Below, piece by piece: positions 9,957 through 18,438 of a stretch of DNA of 64,000 nucleotides. Where the stretch lies: contig NZ_AQOV01000002.1 of assembly GCF_000365425.1 (NCBI RefSeq), forward strand, positions 1,178,001 through 1,242,000, read 5' to 3'. This stretch comes from Methylomonas sp. MK1. Its GTDB lineage: Bacteria > Pseudomonadota > Gammaproteobacteria > Methylococcales > Methylomonadaceae. The translations under genes were made by a program, and so were the position numbers. The notes below the pieces were generated by a model, which worked only from the letters and a program-made list of their open reading frames with translations, made no database searches and was not told where the DNA came from. Every line of letters starts with the position of its first letter. The stretch's first letter is position 1.

Positions 9957-10364
9957 ATGCAACAAGCAAAAAAACTTATCGAACAGTACTATCAAGCATT
10001 CAACAGCGGCGACATGGATACCTTTCTGAGCTTGTTGACCGACGATGTGGTACATGACATTAACCAAGGCGACCGCGAGCAAGGCAAGGCCGCTTTCGCA
10101 GAGTTCATGAAAAAAATGAATCACCACTATAAAGAACAGTTGGTGGACATGGTGATTATGGCCAACGAAGAAGGCACGCGCGGCGCGGCCGAGTTTGTGG
10201 TGTTGGGCGAATACCTGAACACCGACGAAGGCCTACCGGAAGCCAATGGCCAAACCTACCGGTTGCCGGCCGGCGCGTTTTTCGATATCCGCGACGGCAA
10301 AGTAGCGCGCATCACCAACTACTACAATTTGGGCGATTGGATTGCGCAGGTTGATCCGCAGTAA
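9957..10364 (+). CDS. SnoaL-like / NTF2-fold protein, ketosteroid isomerase-related
   Basis: A 135-residue protein with the alpha-beta cone pattern of the SnoaL/NTF2 superfamily: KLIEQYYQAFNSGDMDTFLSLLTDDVVHDIN at the start, then FAEFMKKMNHHYKEQLVDMVI and a C-terminal FFDIRDGKVARITNYYNL. It most resembles the ketosteroid-isomerase-related group of conserved bacterial proteins without known substrate. There is no signal peptide, so it is cytoplasmic. It follows the adenosyltransferase by 61 bases. Function is not established. Confidence 0.75.
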   Translation: MQQAKKLIEQYYQAFNSGDMDTFLSLLTDDVVHDINQGDREQGKAAFAEFMKKMNHHYKEQLVDMVIMANEEGTRGAAEFVVLGEYLNTDEGLPEANGQTYRLPAGAFFDIRDGKVARITNYYNLGDWIAQVDPQ

Positions 10365-10469
10365 GGCTTTTGTCAGGCGCATTGCCGATACCGGTCAATT
10401 GGCATAGAATCCGAAGGGTGACAATTCGGATTCGCCGAAAAAATAACTACAAAACAGAGGAGAGCAACA

Positions 10470-10832
10470 ATGGGTGAAACACAGAAATTGATGATCGCTG
10501 TCGTGGGGGTGTTTGTAGCCGGTTTTATCATGGTGGGCGTCAGCAAGGATCAATCCAACGAGGAAAAAGAGGCAGCCGCGCAAATTCGCACGCTGGTGGC
10601 TATGCAGGAGATGGCTACCCAAAAATGTCCTAAATTGATCGAAAACAAAACCGGAACTCAGGTTTATTTCCCGTCCAAAACCGATACCGACAAAACCACC
10701 TATGTAACGATGGAATGGATAGGCGAGAAAGACTCCAACTTCAAAACCGCATCATGCACCTTGCATTTGGCATTGGGCGGCGTCTCGAAGCTGGTTATTG
10801 ACGACAAGGTTTTGATTGATAAGAAATTTTAA
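10470..10832 (+). CDS. Hypothetical membrane-anchored periplasmic protein
   Basis: A 120-residue protein with a short N-terminal hydrophobic segment (LMIAVVGVFVAGFIMVGV), then an acidic helix (NEEKEAAAQIRTLVAMQEM) and a soluble domain with two Cys (KCPKLIEN, SCTLHLALGG) that could form a disulfide. The Cys spacing and export signal suggest a periplasmic domain on a membrane anchor. A clear ribosome site (GAGGAGAG) precedes the ATG. I do not recognise the family. Confidence 0.75.
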   Translation: MGETQKLMIAVVGVFVAGFIMVGVSKDQSNEEKEAAAQIRTLVAMQEMATQKCPKLIENKTGTQVYFPSKTDTDKTTYVTMEWIGEKDSNFKTASCTLHLALGGVSKLVIDDKVLIDKKF

Positions 10833-11214
10833 TTAGAGGCGGCGTTTTGCGCGATAGCTGGAAACGTCGTCTTGTCTCCAATCGGATCGGTTAGCGGTGA
10901 AAGATATCGTTAGCCGATTTGTCAGTGTTTTTCTGAACATCGACGCCGGGTGTGGTCGTCGTCATTCGCAAACTAACCGTAGCAACCGAACAGGCAAAAC
11001 GGTAGGCTGTTCGCCAATCCTGTTTGCAGGTAAAACAGTTAACGCATCTATGACGGATGCTCGGTTTGCCGGTGATCGTAAAGTCAGGAAAGGCGTAATC
11101 GATCAGAAGCGCGCAAGTCGGGTTTTATGGTTTCGGGGCGGAAGCAGGGATATGACGTTTCCCGGATGTTTCAGACTAAAAACACAAGAATAATAATTAA
11201 CTAGAGGTGAAAAG
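10833..11214. other. 382-base gap before the cold-shock gene; possible long leader
   Basis: No convincing gene is visible. The one open frame (10897-11193 +) has an Arg/Thr/Ser-rich composition typical of an accidental frame. Cold-shock genes often have a long structured 5' leader, so part of this gap may be the leader of the next gene. I cannot fold it by eye, so no RNA element is claimed. Confidence 0.35.
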
Positions 11215-11535
11215 ATGGCGGATACGACCATCCTAAAGGGTGTTTTAAAAACCTGGAAAGACGATAGAGGTTTTGGCTTTATTCAGCCGGATAATGGCGA
11301 CAAAGACATTTTTGTCCATATTTCTTCTTTAAAAGGCATGGCCCGCCGTCCTGTGCGCGGCGATGTGATGTTCTATGAAGTTGCCCGCGATACCGGCGGT
11401 AAATTAAAAGCCGTCAATGCTCGCATCGAAGGCGTGGCTTACGAACAAAAAACCGCGAAACCTAAAATCTGGTTGTGGCTGCTGGCGTTGGTACTTGGTT
11501 TGGTAAGTGCGGCGGTAGCGGCTTATTTTTTATAG
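11215..11535 (+). CDS. Cold-shock domain protein with a C-terminal membrane span
   Basis: A 106-residue protein. Residues 5-70 form a cold-shock domain with the RNP1-like GFGFIQPDNGDKDIFVHISSL and a nucleic acid-binding surface. The rest is a basic linker (EQKTAKPK) and one hydrophobic span (IWLWLLALVLGLVSAAVAAYFL). It would therefore be tethered to the inner membrane with the domain in the cytoplasm. CspA-type proteins with short membrane tails exist next to longer DUF1294-bearing ones; here only one span remains. A strong ribosome site AGAGGTGA precedes the ATG. RNA-binding is inferred from the domain. Confidence 0.87.
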   Translation: MADTTILKGVLKTWKDDRGFGFIQPDNGDKDIFVHISSLKGMARRPVRGDVMFYEVARDTGGKLKAVNARIEGVAYEQKTAKPKIWLWLLALVLGLVSAAVAAYFL

Positions 11536-11603
11536 CGTGCCGAACAGTTGTCATTGGTAGCAGATACTATTGACCGAGATTTTTTAACCAAAAAGAGTAA
11601 AAC

Positions 11604-12239
11604 ATGGACTGGCTACACTATTTGACCGATATTCTGCTGCACATCGATAAACATTTGGCCAATATCATCAGCGACTACGGCACGCTGACCTATGCCATTT
11701 TGTTTTTGGTGATTTTTGTCGAGACCGGTTTCGTGGTGATGCCGTTTTTGCCCGGCGATTCCCTGTTGTTCGCCGCCGGTGCATTCGTGGCGATGGATGC
11801 TTTCAATCTGCCGATATTGCTTGGCGTCTTGGCGGCTGCGGCGGTGCTGGGCGATACCGTCAACTATTGGATAGGCCGCAGCATTGGTCAGCGCGCCTAT
11901 TCGCTGAGCTGGGTAAACCGCGAACACCTTGATCGCGCCCAAGCGTTTTACGATACCTACGGCGGCAAAACCATCGTGTTGGCGCGCTTTGTACCGATTG
12001 TGCGCACCTTTGCGCCGTTCGTGGCCGGGATAGGCAAAATGCCTTACAGCACTTTCATTCTGTATAACATTGTCGGCGGAGTGGCATGGGTGTTGATCTG
12101 CGTGTTTGCCGGCTATTTCTTCGGCAATATTCCGCTGGTGAAGAAAAACTTCGAGTTGGTAGTGTTGGGCATCGTGCTGATTTCGATCTTGCCGATCGTG
12201 CTGGAAGTTTGGAAAGCCCGTAAACAAGCCAAGCAATAA
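11604..12239 (+). CDS. DedA-family inner-membrane protein
   Basis: A 211-residue DedA protein with membrane helices and the family motifs: FVETGFVVMPFLPGDSLLF (the E and PGD residues) and later VLARFVPIVRTFAPFVAGIGKM, including the conserved FxPxxRxxxPxxAG. DedA proteins (YqjA/YghB class) act as half-transporter-like lipid scramblases or undecaprenyl-phosphate flippases and maintain the proton motive force and envelope division. It precedes the AI-2E family gene by six bases and may share an operon. Confidence 0.92.
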   Translation: MDWLHYLTDILLHIDKHLANIISDYGTLTYAILFLVIFVETGFVVMPFLPGDSLLFAAGAFVAMDAFNLPILLGVLAAAAVLGDTVNYWIGRSIGQRAYSLSWVNREHLDRAQAFYDTYGGKTIVLARFVPIVRTFAPFVAGIGKMPYSTFILYNIVGGVAWVLICVFAGYFFGNIPLVKKNFELVVLGIVLISILPIVLEVWKARKQAKQ

Positions 12240-12245
12240 GGGCGC

Positions 12246-13328
12246 ATGATGGTAGAAATGAACGATTCGCAAAAGTGGTTTGTACTGGCCTTTATATTGG
12301 CGTTCGGCGGTCTGTTGTATGTGTTGGCGCCAGTGCTGATGCCTTTTGCCTTCGCGGCGATTCTCGCCTACTTGGGCGATCCGGTCGTGGATAGGCTGGA
12401 AACTTTGCAATTCCGAGGCTGGCGTTTAAATCGGACGCTGGCGGTCGTGGTGGTTTTTTCCGGTATCATTTTTTCGATAGCGGCGCTGCTGATCGTCATT
12501 ATCCCGGCCCTGGAGTATCAGATCGGTGAATTCATCGACAAACTGCCGTCGTATCTAAACTGGATAAACAAATCGGTCGTGCCGGGTTTACAAAAATATC
12601 TGGGACGGACGATTAGACCGTTGCGCGAAGATCAGTTAATCAATCTGATCAGGAGTCATTGGCAAGATGGCGGCGGCGTTGCTGAAAACCTGATTCAATC
12701 GGTCTCCCATTCCGGTGCCGTCATCGTCGGCTGGGTGATGAATCTGGTATTGATCCCGGTAATCACCTTCTATTTGCTGCGCGATTGGGACGACTTGGTG
12801 GCGCGGATTCATGATTTGTTTCCACGTCGCTTTGCCGGCACCGTTGCCAAACTCGCTAGCGAAGCCGACGATGTGCTTGGCGCGTTCATGCGCGGCCAGT
12901 TTTATGTGATGCTGGCGTTGGGCATTATTTATAGTGTCGGCTTGTGGCTGGTGGATCTGGAGTTGGCTTTGGTGATAGGCATGCTGGCCGGTTTGGTTAG
13001 TTTTGTACCGTATATGGGCGCCATTACCGGCATCGTGTTTGCGTGCATCGCCGCGCTGCTACAGTTTCAGGATGCAATGCATTTATTGCCGGTGTTGATG
13101 GTTTTTGCGGTAGGGCAGAGTATGGAAGGCATGCTGTTGACGCCCTGGCTGGTCGGAAACAAAATCGGTTTGCATCCGGTAGCGGTGATGTTTGCCGTGC
13201 TGGCAGGCGGTCAGCTGTTCGGGTTTTTAGGCGTCTTGTTGGCCTTGCCGGTGGCGTCGGTGATTATGGTGCTGTTGCGGCATATCCATGAGCGCTATAC
13301 CTTCAGCGGTTTTTACAGCAAGGGTTAG
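12246..13328 (+). CDS. AI-2E family transporter, PerM-like
   Basis: A 360-residue membrane protein with an N-terminal pair of hydrophobic spans, a soluble middle (about 80-150), and clustered C-terminal helices including LGIIYSVGLWL, LVSFVPYMGAITGIVFACIAALL and GVLLALPVASVIMVLL. This matches the PerM/TqsA fold of the AI-2E exporter family, which is mainly defined by sequence and not by shown AI-2E export. Start at 12246 or 12258; both follow AAGGGCG. The gene ends at a TAG that touches the next frame. Confidence 0.9.
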   Translation: MMVEMNDSQKWFVLAFILAFGGLLYVLAPVLMPFAFAAILAYLGDPVVDRLETLQFRGWRLNRTLAVVVVFSGIIFSIAALLIVIIPALEYQIGEFIDKLPSYLNWINKSVVPGLQKYLGRTIRPLREDQLINLIRSHWQDGGGVAENLIQSVSHSGAVIVGWVMNLVLIPVITFYLLRDWDDLVARIHDLFPRRFAGTVAKLASEADDVLGAFMRGQFYVMLALGIIYSVGLWLVDLELALVIGMLAGLVSFVPYMGAITGIVFACIAALLQFQDAMHLLPVLMVFAVGQSMEGMLLTPWLVGNKIGLHPVAVMFAVLAGGQLFGFLGVLLALPVASVIMVLLRHIHERYTFSGFYSKG

Positions 13329-13336
13329 TGTTCGCC

Positions 13337-14110
13337 ATGCGCATTGCGTCGTTATTCGCGGCATTATTGCTAATCTCGACGCCGGTGTTTGCGACCGATA
13401 GCAGCAGAGAGCAGGACTTCGCGACGGCCATACAGCAACAATTGTCCATGGGGCAGGCGATTTGGTTAAAATCCGCCGGCAACACTTTTCTGGCGCTCTA
13501 CACCGACGCGGAAAAGACCGACAATAGTCGGGTGGCAATCATACTGCACGAAATGGGCGAGCATCCCGATGCCAAGCCCTTGATTCATCGCTTGAGAACC
13601 ACATTACCGATGCATAATTGGGCTACGCTTGCCGTACAGATGCCTATCAGGGAAAGCGGTGCGCAGTCTGATGACTATTACCCGCTGTTCGACGAGGCAC
13701 GTGAGCGCATTGATGCGGCTGTAGAGCATCTCCTAAAAAACGGTGCGAAACATATCGCGATTATCGGCTATGGCATGGGGGCGTTGATGGCCGCGTATCG
13801 GCTCGGCGATAAACCCAATGATGTGACGGCGCTGGTATCGATTAGTTTGCCGGTGCCGCAAACGACCGCAACGCAGGCGCAAAGCCTCGATTTGATTAAA
13901 AAAGTGCAATTGCCTTTTTTGGATGTGTATGCCGAGTTCGATTTGCCGGCAGTGCTCGATAGCGCCCGGCAACGGCGCATGGCCGGCAAGGATAATCCGG
14001 TGTATCGGCAGATAAGAATGGATGGCGAGGATCACGGCTATCAACAAGATTACGATTTGCTTGTAAAGCGCGTATATAGTTGGCTGACCACGACGGTCAG
14101 CGAAGATTAA
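13337..14110 (+). CDS. DUF3530-like alpha/beta-hydrolase fold protein, secreted
   Basis: A 257-residue protein with a signal peptide (MRIASLFAALLLISTPVFA). The body has an alpha/beta-hydrolase layout, with VAIILHEMGEHPDAK early, then a serine-nucleophile-like elbow written IGYGMGALMAAYRLG, in which Gly takes the usual Ser position (G-x-S-x-G becomes G-Y-G-M-G). The late DYDLLVKRVYSWL and HGYQQ supply a possible His. If the elbow assignment is right, it is not a classical serine hydrolase. The DUF3530 assignment comes from the overall pattern and length. It starts nine bases after the previous stop. Confidence 0.7.
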   Translation: MRIASLFAALLLISTPVFATDSSREQDFATAIQQQLSMGQAIWLKSAGNTFLALYTDAEKTDNSRVAIILHEMGEHPDAKPLIHRLRTTLPMHNWATLAVQMPIRESGAQSDDYYPLFDEARERIDAAVEHLLKNGAKHIAIIGYGMGALMAAYRLGDKPNDVTALVSISLPVPQTTATQAQSLDLIKKVQLPFLDVYAEFDLPAVLDSARQRRMAGKDNPVYRQIRMDGEDHGYQQDYDLLVKRVYSWLTTTVSED

Positions 14111-14134
14111 TAATTATTACAAAGGGTGTAACAC

Positions 14135-14371
14135 ATGCTTTTATCCGAGGAATTGGTCGCGGAAATTAAATTTTTATCCTTGTTCAATCTGGAGTCCGTA
14201 CAAGAAGGTGTCAAGGTGCATGGAAATGCCGATCCGGTGTTGATCGGTGCGGCGCAACGCCTGTTCGACAAAGGTTTGGTTACCCAGCATGACGGCGGTT
14301 ATCTGACCGACCTGGGTATAGAAGTGGCGGAACACGCCCAACGGATGTTGACGATTTTGCAGTCTAACTAA
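14135..14371 (+). CDS. TIGR02647-family small conserved protein
   Basis: A 78-residue protein with the family's characteristic order: LSEELVAEIKFLSLFNLESVQEGVKVH, then IGAAQRLFDKGLVTQHDGGYLTDLG and EVAEHAQRMLTIL. This widely conserved gammaproteobacterial family (also in Pseudomonas) has a winged-helix-like look (RLFDKGLVTQHDGGYLTDLG), but its function is unknown. It closes the run of genes from DedA and faces the convergent DUF6164-like gene. Confidence 0.8.
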   Translation: MLLSEELVAEIKFLSLFNLESVQEGVKVHGNADPVLIGAAQRLFDKGLVTQHDGGYLTDLGIEVAEHAQRMLTILQSN

Positions 14372-14378
14372 CTACGAT

Positions 14379-14744
14379 TCAAAGGCCCAACTCGAACAAC
14401 CATTTCAAGGAGACGTAAAATATCAGGACTATGACCAAGCTATAGCCGATAAAGCGGACGGGTTTGTTCAGGTTGTGGCGTAAAAAGCCATGGTATTCGC
14501 CTTGGGCCATTAACTGCCGGTACAACGCGCGTTGGTTTAGGGCGCGTTGTTGCTGGTATTCGTCGAATAATTGTCTGGCTTTATCGACGTCATCGCGTTG
14601 ATAAAGCCAGATAGCCGGCATTGAAATACCCCAGTTGCCTGCCGAGGTTTCATAAAATTCAATGTCGTTGTCGGCCAGTAACTGCCGAACATCGTCCGCT
14701 TCGTCCGTGGGTACGCCTCTTAGCGAGAAAAATAAAATCGTCAT
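14379..14744 (-). CDS. DUF6164-like small membrane protein
   Basis: A 121-residue protein: an N-terminal cytoplasmic part beginning TILFFSLRGVPTDEADDVRQLL and containing ISMPAIWLYQRDDVDKARQLFDEYQ, and a C-terminal membrane span (IGYSLVIVLIFYVSLKWLF). This order matches the DUF6164 family of proteobacteria, where the N-terminal part has a DUF2007-like ferredoxin-type shape (nucleotide or phospholipid signal sensing is unproved). Function unknown. Confidence 0.75.
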   Translation of the reverse strand: MTILFFSLRGVPTDEADDVRQLLADNDIEFYETSAGNWGISMPAIWLYQRDDVDKARQLFDEYQQQRALNQRALYRQLMAQGEYHGFLRHNLNKPVRFIGYSLVIVLIFYVSLKWLFELGL

Positions 14745-14819
14745 AGCCAGCCGTATGGTGTGAGAAGCGCAGATTATAAATCAATAAGCATTCATCGAGA
14801 GCCGAGCACTATCTTCAGA

Positions 14820-16523
14820 ATGAATCATCCGAACCCATTTCCACTGCCTGCTCAAACCTCTGTTGTTTTGCTGGAGGATACTGGAGCGAATTCAAATGCG
14901 GATAGTTTGCAGGGTGTGTTGCGCGCGCAGGATTTTCGCTGTGCGGTGGCGTCGAGTGCGGAAGAGGTGATTGAACTGCTGACAAGCGCGCCGGTGGATT
15001 TACTGATTATTGCCTGTCGCGATTGGCCCTGGCGACAGGTAGCGGATATGCGCGATGCGGCCGATTCCTACTTACCTATCATATTGATTGCCGATGCTTT
15101 GACCGACACGTTATTGGATCATTGCGCGGCGGTTGAGATTGACGCAGTAATTTGTCGACCGGTCAATCAGCATTTATTACTGTTAAAAATTCGCTCGTCC
15201 TTAAAACTGCGGATGTTGTATCAGCACGAGCACGCGCAAAAAACGCAGTTGCTCGACTATTGGCAGACATCCGACCTGGAACATGAAGTCGCGGCGAAAC
15301 TGTTCAACGATGTCTTAAAAGCCGACTTTCTGGAAACCGAAGCCGTGGCCGTCGTGATGTCGCCCATGGCCTTGTTCAACGGCGATTTGGTTTTGGTTGC
15401 CAAAACGCCGGAGAATCATTTGCATGTGCTGTTAGGCGATTTTACCGGCCATGGTTTGTCCGCATCGATAGCCGCCACGCCTTTGGCCGATATTTTCTAT
15501 GGCATGACGCGTAAAGGTTTCGATATTAACGAAATCGTTGCAGAGATTAACGCCAAACTTTATCGGATGTTGCCGGCTAACCGTTTCTTGGCGGCCACGG
15601 TGGTGGCGCTGTATCCCGAGTCGTCTTCGATGAAAAGCATTACCTGCGGGTTGCCCGAGCATTTTTTAGTCAATCATGCCGACAACAGCTTTTTGGCGAT
15701 ACATTCCCTGAATATTCCGCTGGGTATTCAGCCGTCGATTGATATTGAAGAACAACTGCATCGGGTCAGCGAGAACCAGCGTTTGTATCTGCTCACAGAC
15801 GGTATTTTTGAGGCGGAAAACGCCGAAGGCGAGCTTTTCGGCGGGGAACGTATCCTCAACGCTATCCGGCAAAGTAAATCCGACGACATCAGAAACTTGC
15901 AGGCCAGCCTTGAGGCGCATACCGGCGGCGCGGTTCAGAAAGATGACAATACCTTGGTTATTGTGAGCTGTGCGGTCGATAGCGTGCCCTGGGGGCGCCG
16001 AGAAGTGCGGCTACCCAGGCAGCGTATCGCCGCGACGACCTGGAAGCAGGTCATGGAGTTTGACATCGATAGTCTGCGACTTATCAATCCGGTGCCGGTA
16101 ATGGTCAACACCGTAATGGAAATACAGGGTTTACAGAATTATCGCCAGGATATTTTCATGATAGTCAGCGAATTGTTCGCGAATGCGTTAGACCATGGCG
16201 TGCTGGGTCTGGATTCCGATTTGAAGAGCAGTCCGGAAGGTTTCATGCGCTTTTATGCGATGAAGGACGAGCGCTTGCAACAGCTCCAGCGCGGCAGAAT
16301 CCGTTTATCGTTTATACATCAAGCGACCGAGTCGGGCGGTCGCCTAGTCGTTAAAGTCCTTGATAGCGGCAACGGCTTTGATTGGCAGCGACGCAATAGC
16401 GTACGAAAGGGAGACGAGGCCTACTGCGGACGCGGAATTGTCATGTTGGAGACTTTATGTAGCAGCTTGGTTTACCACGGTTGCGGCAATCGAGTGACAG
16501 CCGTTTTCGATTGGCAACATTGA
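14820..16523 (+). CDS. Receiver-like / SpoIIE PP2C phosphatase / HATPase switch protein
   Basis: A 567-residue protein of three parts. Residues 15-135 form a receiver-like domain, but the phospho-acceptor position reads DLLIIACRDWPW without the usual Asp, so it looks degenerate. A SpoIIE-type PP2C phosphatase follows (about 165-390; VLLGDFTGHGLSASIAATP, then LTDGIFEAENAEGELFGGER and QKDDNTLVIV). The C-terminal ATP-binding domain is of the RsbW/anti-sigma kind (VSELFANALDHGVLGL, later DSGNGFDWQRR). This is the layout of HsbR/RsbU-like partner-switching regulators that control an anti-sigma antagonist. No partner gene is adjacent. The ATG at 14820 is taken over the GTG at 14760. Confidence 0.87.
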   Translation: MNHPNPFPLPAQTSVVLLEDTGANSNADSLQGVLRAQDFRCAVASSAEEVIELLTSAPVDLLIIACRDWPWRQVADMRDAADSYLPIILIADALTDTLLDHCAAVEIDAVICRPVNQHLLLLKIRSSLKLRMLYQHEHAQKTQLLDYWQTSDLEHEVAAKLFNDVLKADFLETEAVAVVMSPMALFNGDLVLVAKTPENHLHVLLGDFTGHGLSASIAATPLADIFYGMTRKGFDINEIVAEINAKLYRMLPANRFLAATVVALYPESSSMKSITCGLPEHFLVNHADNSFLAIHSLNIPLGIQPSIDIEEQLHRVSENQRLYLLTDGIFEAENAEGELFGGERILNAIRQSKSDDIRNLQASLEAHTGGAVQKDDNTLVIVSCAVDSVPWGRREVRLPRQRIAATTWKQVMEFDIDSLRLINPVPVMVNTVMEIQGLQNYRQDIFMIVSELFANALDHGVLGLDSDLKSSPEGFMRFYAMKDERLQQLQRGRIRLSFIHQATESGGRLVVKVLDSGNGFDWQRRNSVRKGDEAYCGRGIVMLETLCSSLVYHGCGNRVTAVFDWQH

Positions 16524-16528
16524 TGGGC

Positions 16529-17344
16529 TTAGGTTTGACAATTTCCGCAATAGTAGCTGGCGCGTTGCCCTATTTTGAGTTGCTGAATCGGTTCCTCGCA
16601 GCGCAGACAGGCTTGTCCGCCGCGACCGTACACATTTAGGGATTGCTTAAAATACCCTGGTTTGCCCTCGGCATTGCTAAAGTCGCGCAGCGTGGTGCCG
16701 CCTTTATCGATGGCTTGTTGCAATACGGTTTTGATCGCCGTCACCAACGCTTCGCACGCCGGCGTATCCAGTTCTCCGGCGGGACGAACAGGCTTTACTC
16801 CGGCTAAGAACAAGGCTTCGCTGGCATAAATATTCCCCACCCCCACCACGACATGGCTGTCCATAATCAAGGATTTGATCGGCACCGCGCGCTTTGCCGC
16901 CCGCTGCTGCAAATAGCTTGCATCGAATGCCGTCGATAAGGGTTCAGGCCCCAGCGTTGCCAGCAAGGGATGTAACATCGCGTCCTCGGCAGTCCATAAG
17001 GCCGCGCCGAAACGGCGCTGATCGTTAAAGCGCAATATTGTGTCGTCGGCAAAAATGAAGTCGATATGGTCGTGCTTGCGCACAGTTTGCTCGGGAGTGG
17101 TGATCCGCAAATTCCCCGACATGCCCAGATGCAGAATCAGCGTACCACGCGCAGTGGCTAGCAATAAATATTTGCCGCGCCGTTCGACGCTTTCCAGGCG
17201 TTGGCCCGGCAAATCGGTGGTCAGCGCCTCAGGCACCGGCCAACGCAACTGGGGGTGACGGACAATGACGGCTTTAAAGGTTTTTCCGGCAATATGCGGC
17301 GCTATGCCGCGCCGACTGGTTTCAACCTCTGGAAGTTCCGGCAT
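16529..17344 (-). CDS. mutM: Formamidopyrimidine-DNA glycosylase
   Basis: MutM (Fpg) removes 8-oxoguanine and formamidopyrimidines from DNA and cuts at the resulting abasic site. The 271-residue protein begins MPELPEVE with the catalytic Pro2 and Glu3, includes the N-terminal beta-sandwich and helix-two-turn-helix (GVGNIYASEALFLAGV), and ends in a four-Cys zinc finger (CLRCEEPIQQLKIGQRASYYC, then GNC). Key residues and length are standard. It lies five bases after the convergent PP2C gene and seven bases downstream of hflD. Confidence 0.97.
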   Translation of the reverse strand: MPELPEVETSRRGIAPHIAGKTFKAVIVRHPQLRWPVPEALTTDLPGQRLESVERRGKYLLLATARGTLILHLGMSGNLRITTPEQTVRKHDHIDFIFADDTILRFNDQRRFGAALWTAEDAMLHPLLATLGPEPLSTAFDASYLQQRAAKRAVPIKSLIMDSHVVVGVGNIYASEALFLAGVKPVRPAGELDTPACEALVTAIKTVLQQAIDKGGTTLRDFSNAEGKPGYFKQSLNVYGRGGQACLRCEEPIQQLKIGQRASYYCGNCQT

Positions 17345-17351
17345 GCTGGCG

Positions 17352-17975
17352 TCAGATTTGGGTGAGTAGAAACTTGGCTTCGTCCTGGATTTTTTTGCGG
17401 AAGAACAATAACTTCCAACGGCTGCCGCCGCATTGCCGCCACAATAAAGTGGCGCGAATGCCTGCCAACAGCAAAGCGCGAATTTTGTTTACAGTACTTT
17501 GATTACCCAGATATTGCTGGTCGCCTTGTACCATGATTCGTGGCTGCAGGGTACTGATCGTGCTGTGATACACGTCGGCCAGATTGGCCAGCACATTTTC
17601 ATGCAGTATGCCGAAATGTTCGGCTTGAGCCTGGGCCTTACTGACACCAGCCTGTATGGTGTTTTGCATATCCGGCTGCTTGATCAGTTGTTTTTGCAAA
17701 TAGACGATCTGCGCGGCGTAACGGGCTTGCTCCGGGCTGGCCAGCACCCGGCTGCCGAGTTGCGTCGTAAGCTGTTGTAAGCCGTGTTCGACACCGATCA
17801 AGCCGCCGTAGACATCGACCACGCTGTCTGCGTCAATTTTCAGCAGACTGGCGATGCTGGCTTCCAGCGCCGCGTTTGGGCAAGTGCCGGTGCCGGCAAG
17901 CTGATGCACCAAGGAGCAGGCCTGGGCGATGCCGGCCAGCGCGATGGTTTGGTTACTGAGCGTGTTCAGGGACAT
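17352..17975 (-). CDS. hflD: High frequency lysogenization protein HflD homologue
   Basis: A 207-residue peripheral inner-membrane protein related to HflD (YcfC). It is recognised by the N-terminal NQTIALAGIAQACSLVHQLAGTG, then VYGGLIGVEHGLQQL and IRALLLAGIRATLLWRQCGGSRW. In E. coli HflD binds lambda CII and favours lysogeny; its native role is unclear. In many gammaproteobacteria hflD follows mnmA and precedes purB. Here it sits between mutM and a rhodanese gene, so that neighbourhood has been broken. Confidence 0.9.
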   Translation of the reverse strand: MSLNTLSNQTIALAGIAQACSLVHQLAGTGTCPNAALEASIASLLKIDADSVVDVYGGLIGVEHGLQQLTTQLGSRVLASPEQARYAAQIVYLQKQLIKQPDMQNTIQAGVSKAQAQAEHFGILHENVLANLADVYHSTISTLQPRIMVQGDQQYLGNQSTVNKIRALLLAGIRATLLWRQCGGSRWKLLFFRKKIQDEAKFLLTQI

Positions 17976-17976
17976 A

Positions 17977-18414
17977 TTACTTACAAGCTGTAGTCAAACA
18001 ATCGGCTTTAACCGGGTGGCCGTCTTTGATCCATGACTGGATACCATTGGATAAATGATAGACATTTTTCATGCCCAGTTGCTCGGTGAGGATTTGGCCG
18101 ATCTTGCCGCTGCGATTCCCGGAACGACAGACCAAAATAACGGGTTGGTCCGGCGACGATTTCATTTTTTCCAGGTTGGCTAACCATTTTTCCTGGTCGA
18201 AGTGGCCGTTGCCGTCAAACGATTCCAGTTTCTGGCTATTGGCGATGACACCGGTGGCTTGCCATTCCGGCGCGGTGCGCACGTCCACGACCAGCGCATT
18301 GTGGTTTTGCTGCATGCTTAGCAGTTGTTCCGCCGTGACCACGCCTAGTTCGGTGGCGTAAAGATGGGCCGCGAACAGACAGCCTAGCCAGAATAAAGTC
18401 AGTCTCAATTTCAT
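17977..18414 (-). CDS. Secreted single-domain rhodanese
   Basis: A 145-residue protein with a signal peptide (MKLRLTLFWLGCLFAAHLYA) and one rhodanese domain. The active loop is VCRSGNRSGKIGQIL with the catalytic Cys, and the family's NALVVDVRTAPEW comes earlier. Rhodaneses carry sulfur as a persulfide or trap sulfur in the periplasm. A C-terminal CLTTACK adds two further Cys. It is 1 base from hflD and probably in the same operon; the physiological sulfur donor is unknown. Confidence 0.88.
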   Translation of the reverse strand: MKLRLTLFWLGCLFAAHLYATELGVVTAEQLLSMQQNHNALVVDVRTAPEWQATGVIANSQKLESFDGNGHFDQEKWLANLEKMKSSPDQPVILVCRSGNRSGKIGQILTEQLGMKNVYHLSNGIQSWIKDGHPVKADCLTTACK

Positions 18415-18438
18415 GATGATGTCGGTAGGGTAGATGGC

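Noticed and set aside
10897..11193. 98-codon open frame before the cold-shock gene
   Set aside because: Arg/Thr/Ser-rich, Cys scattered, no hydrophobic core pattern, no ribosome site; looks like an accidental frame in a leader.
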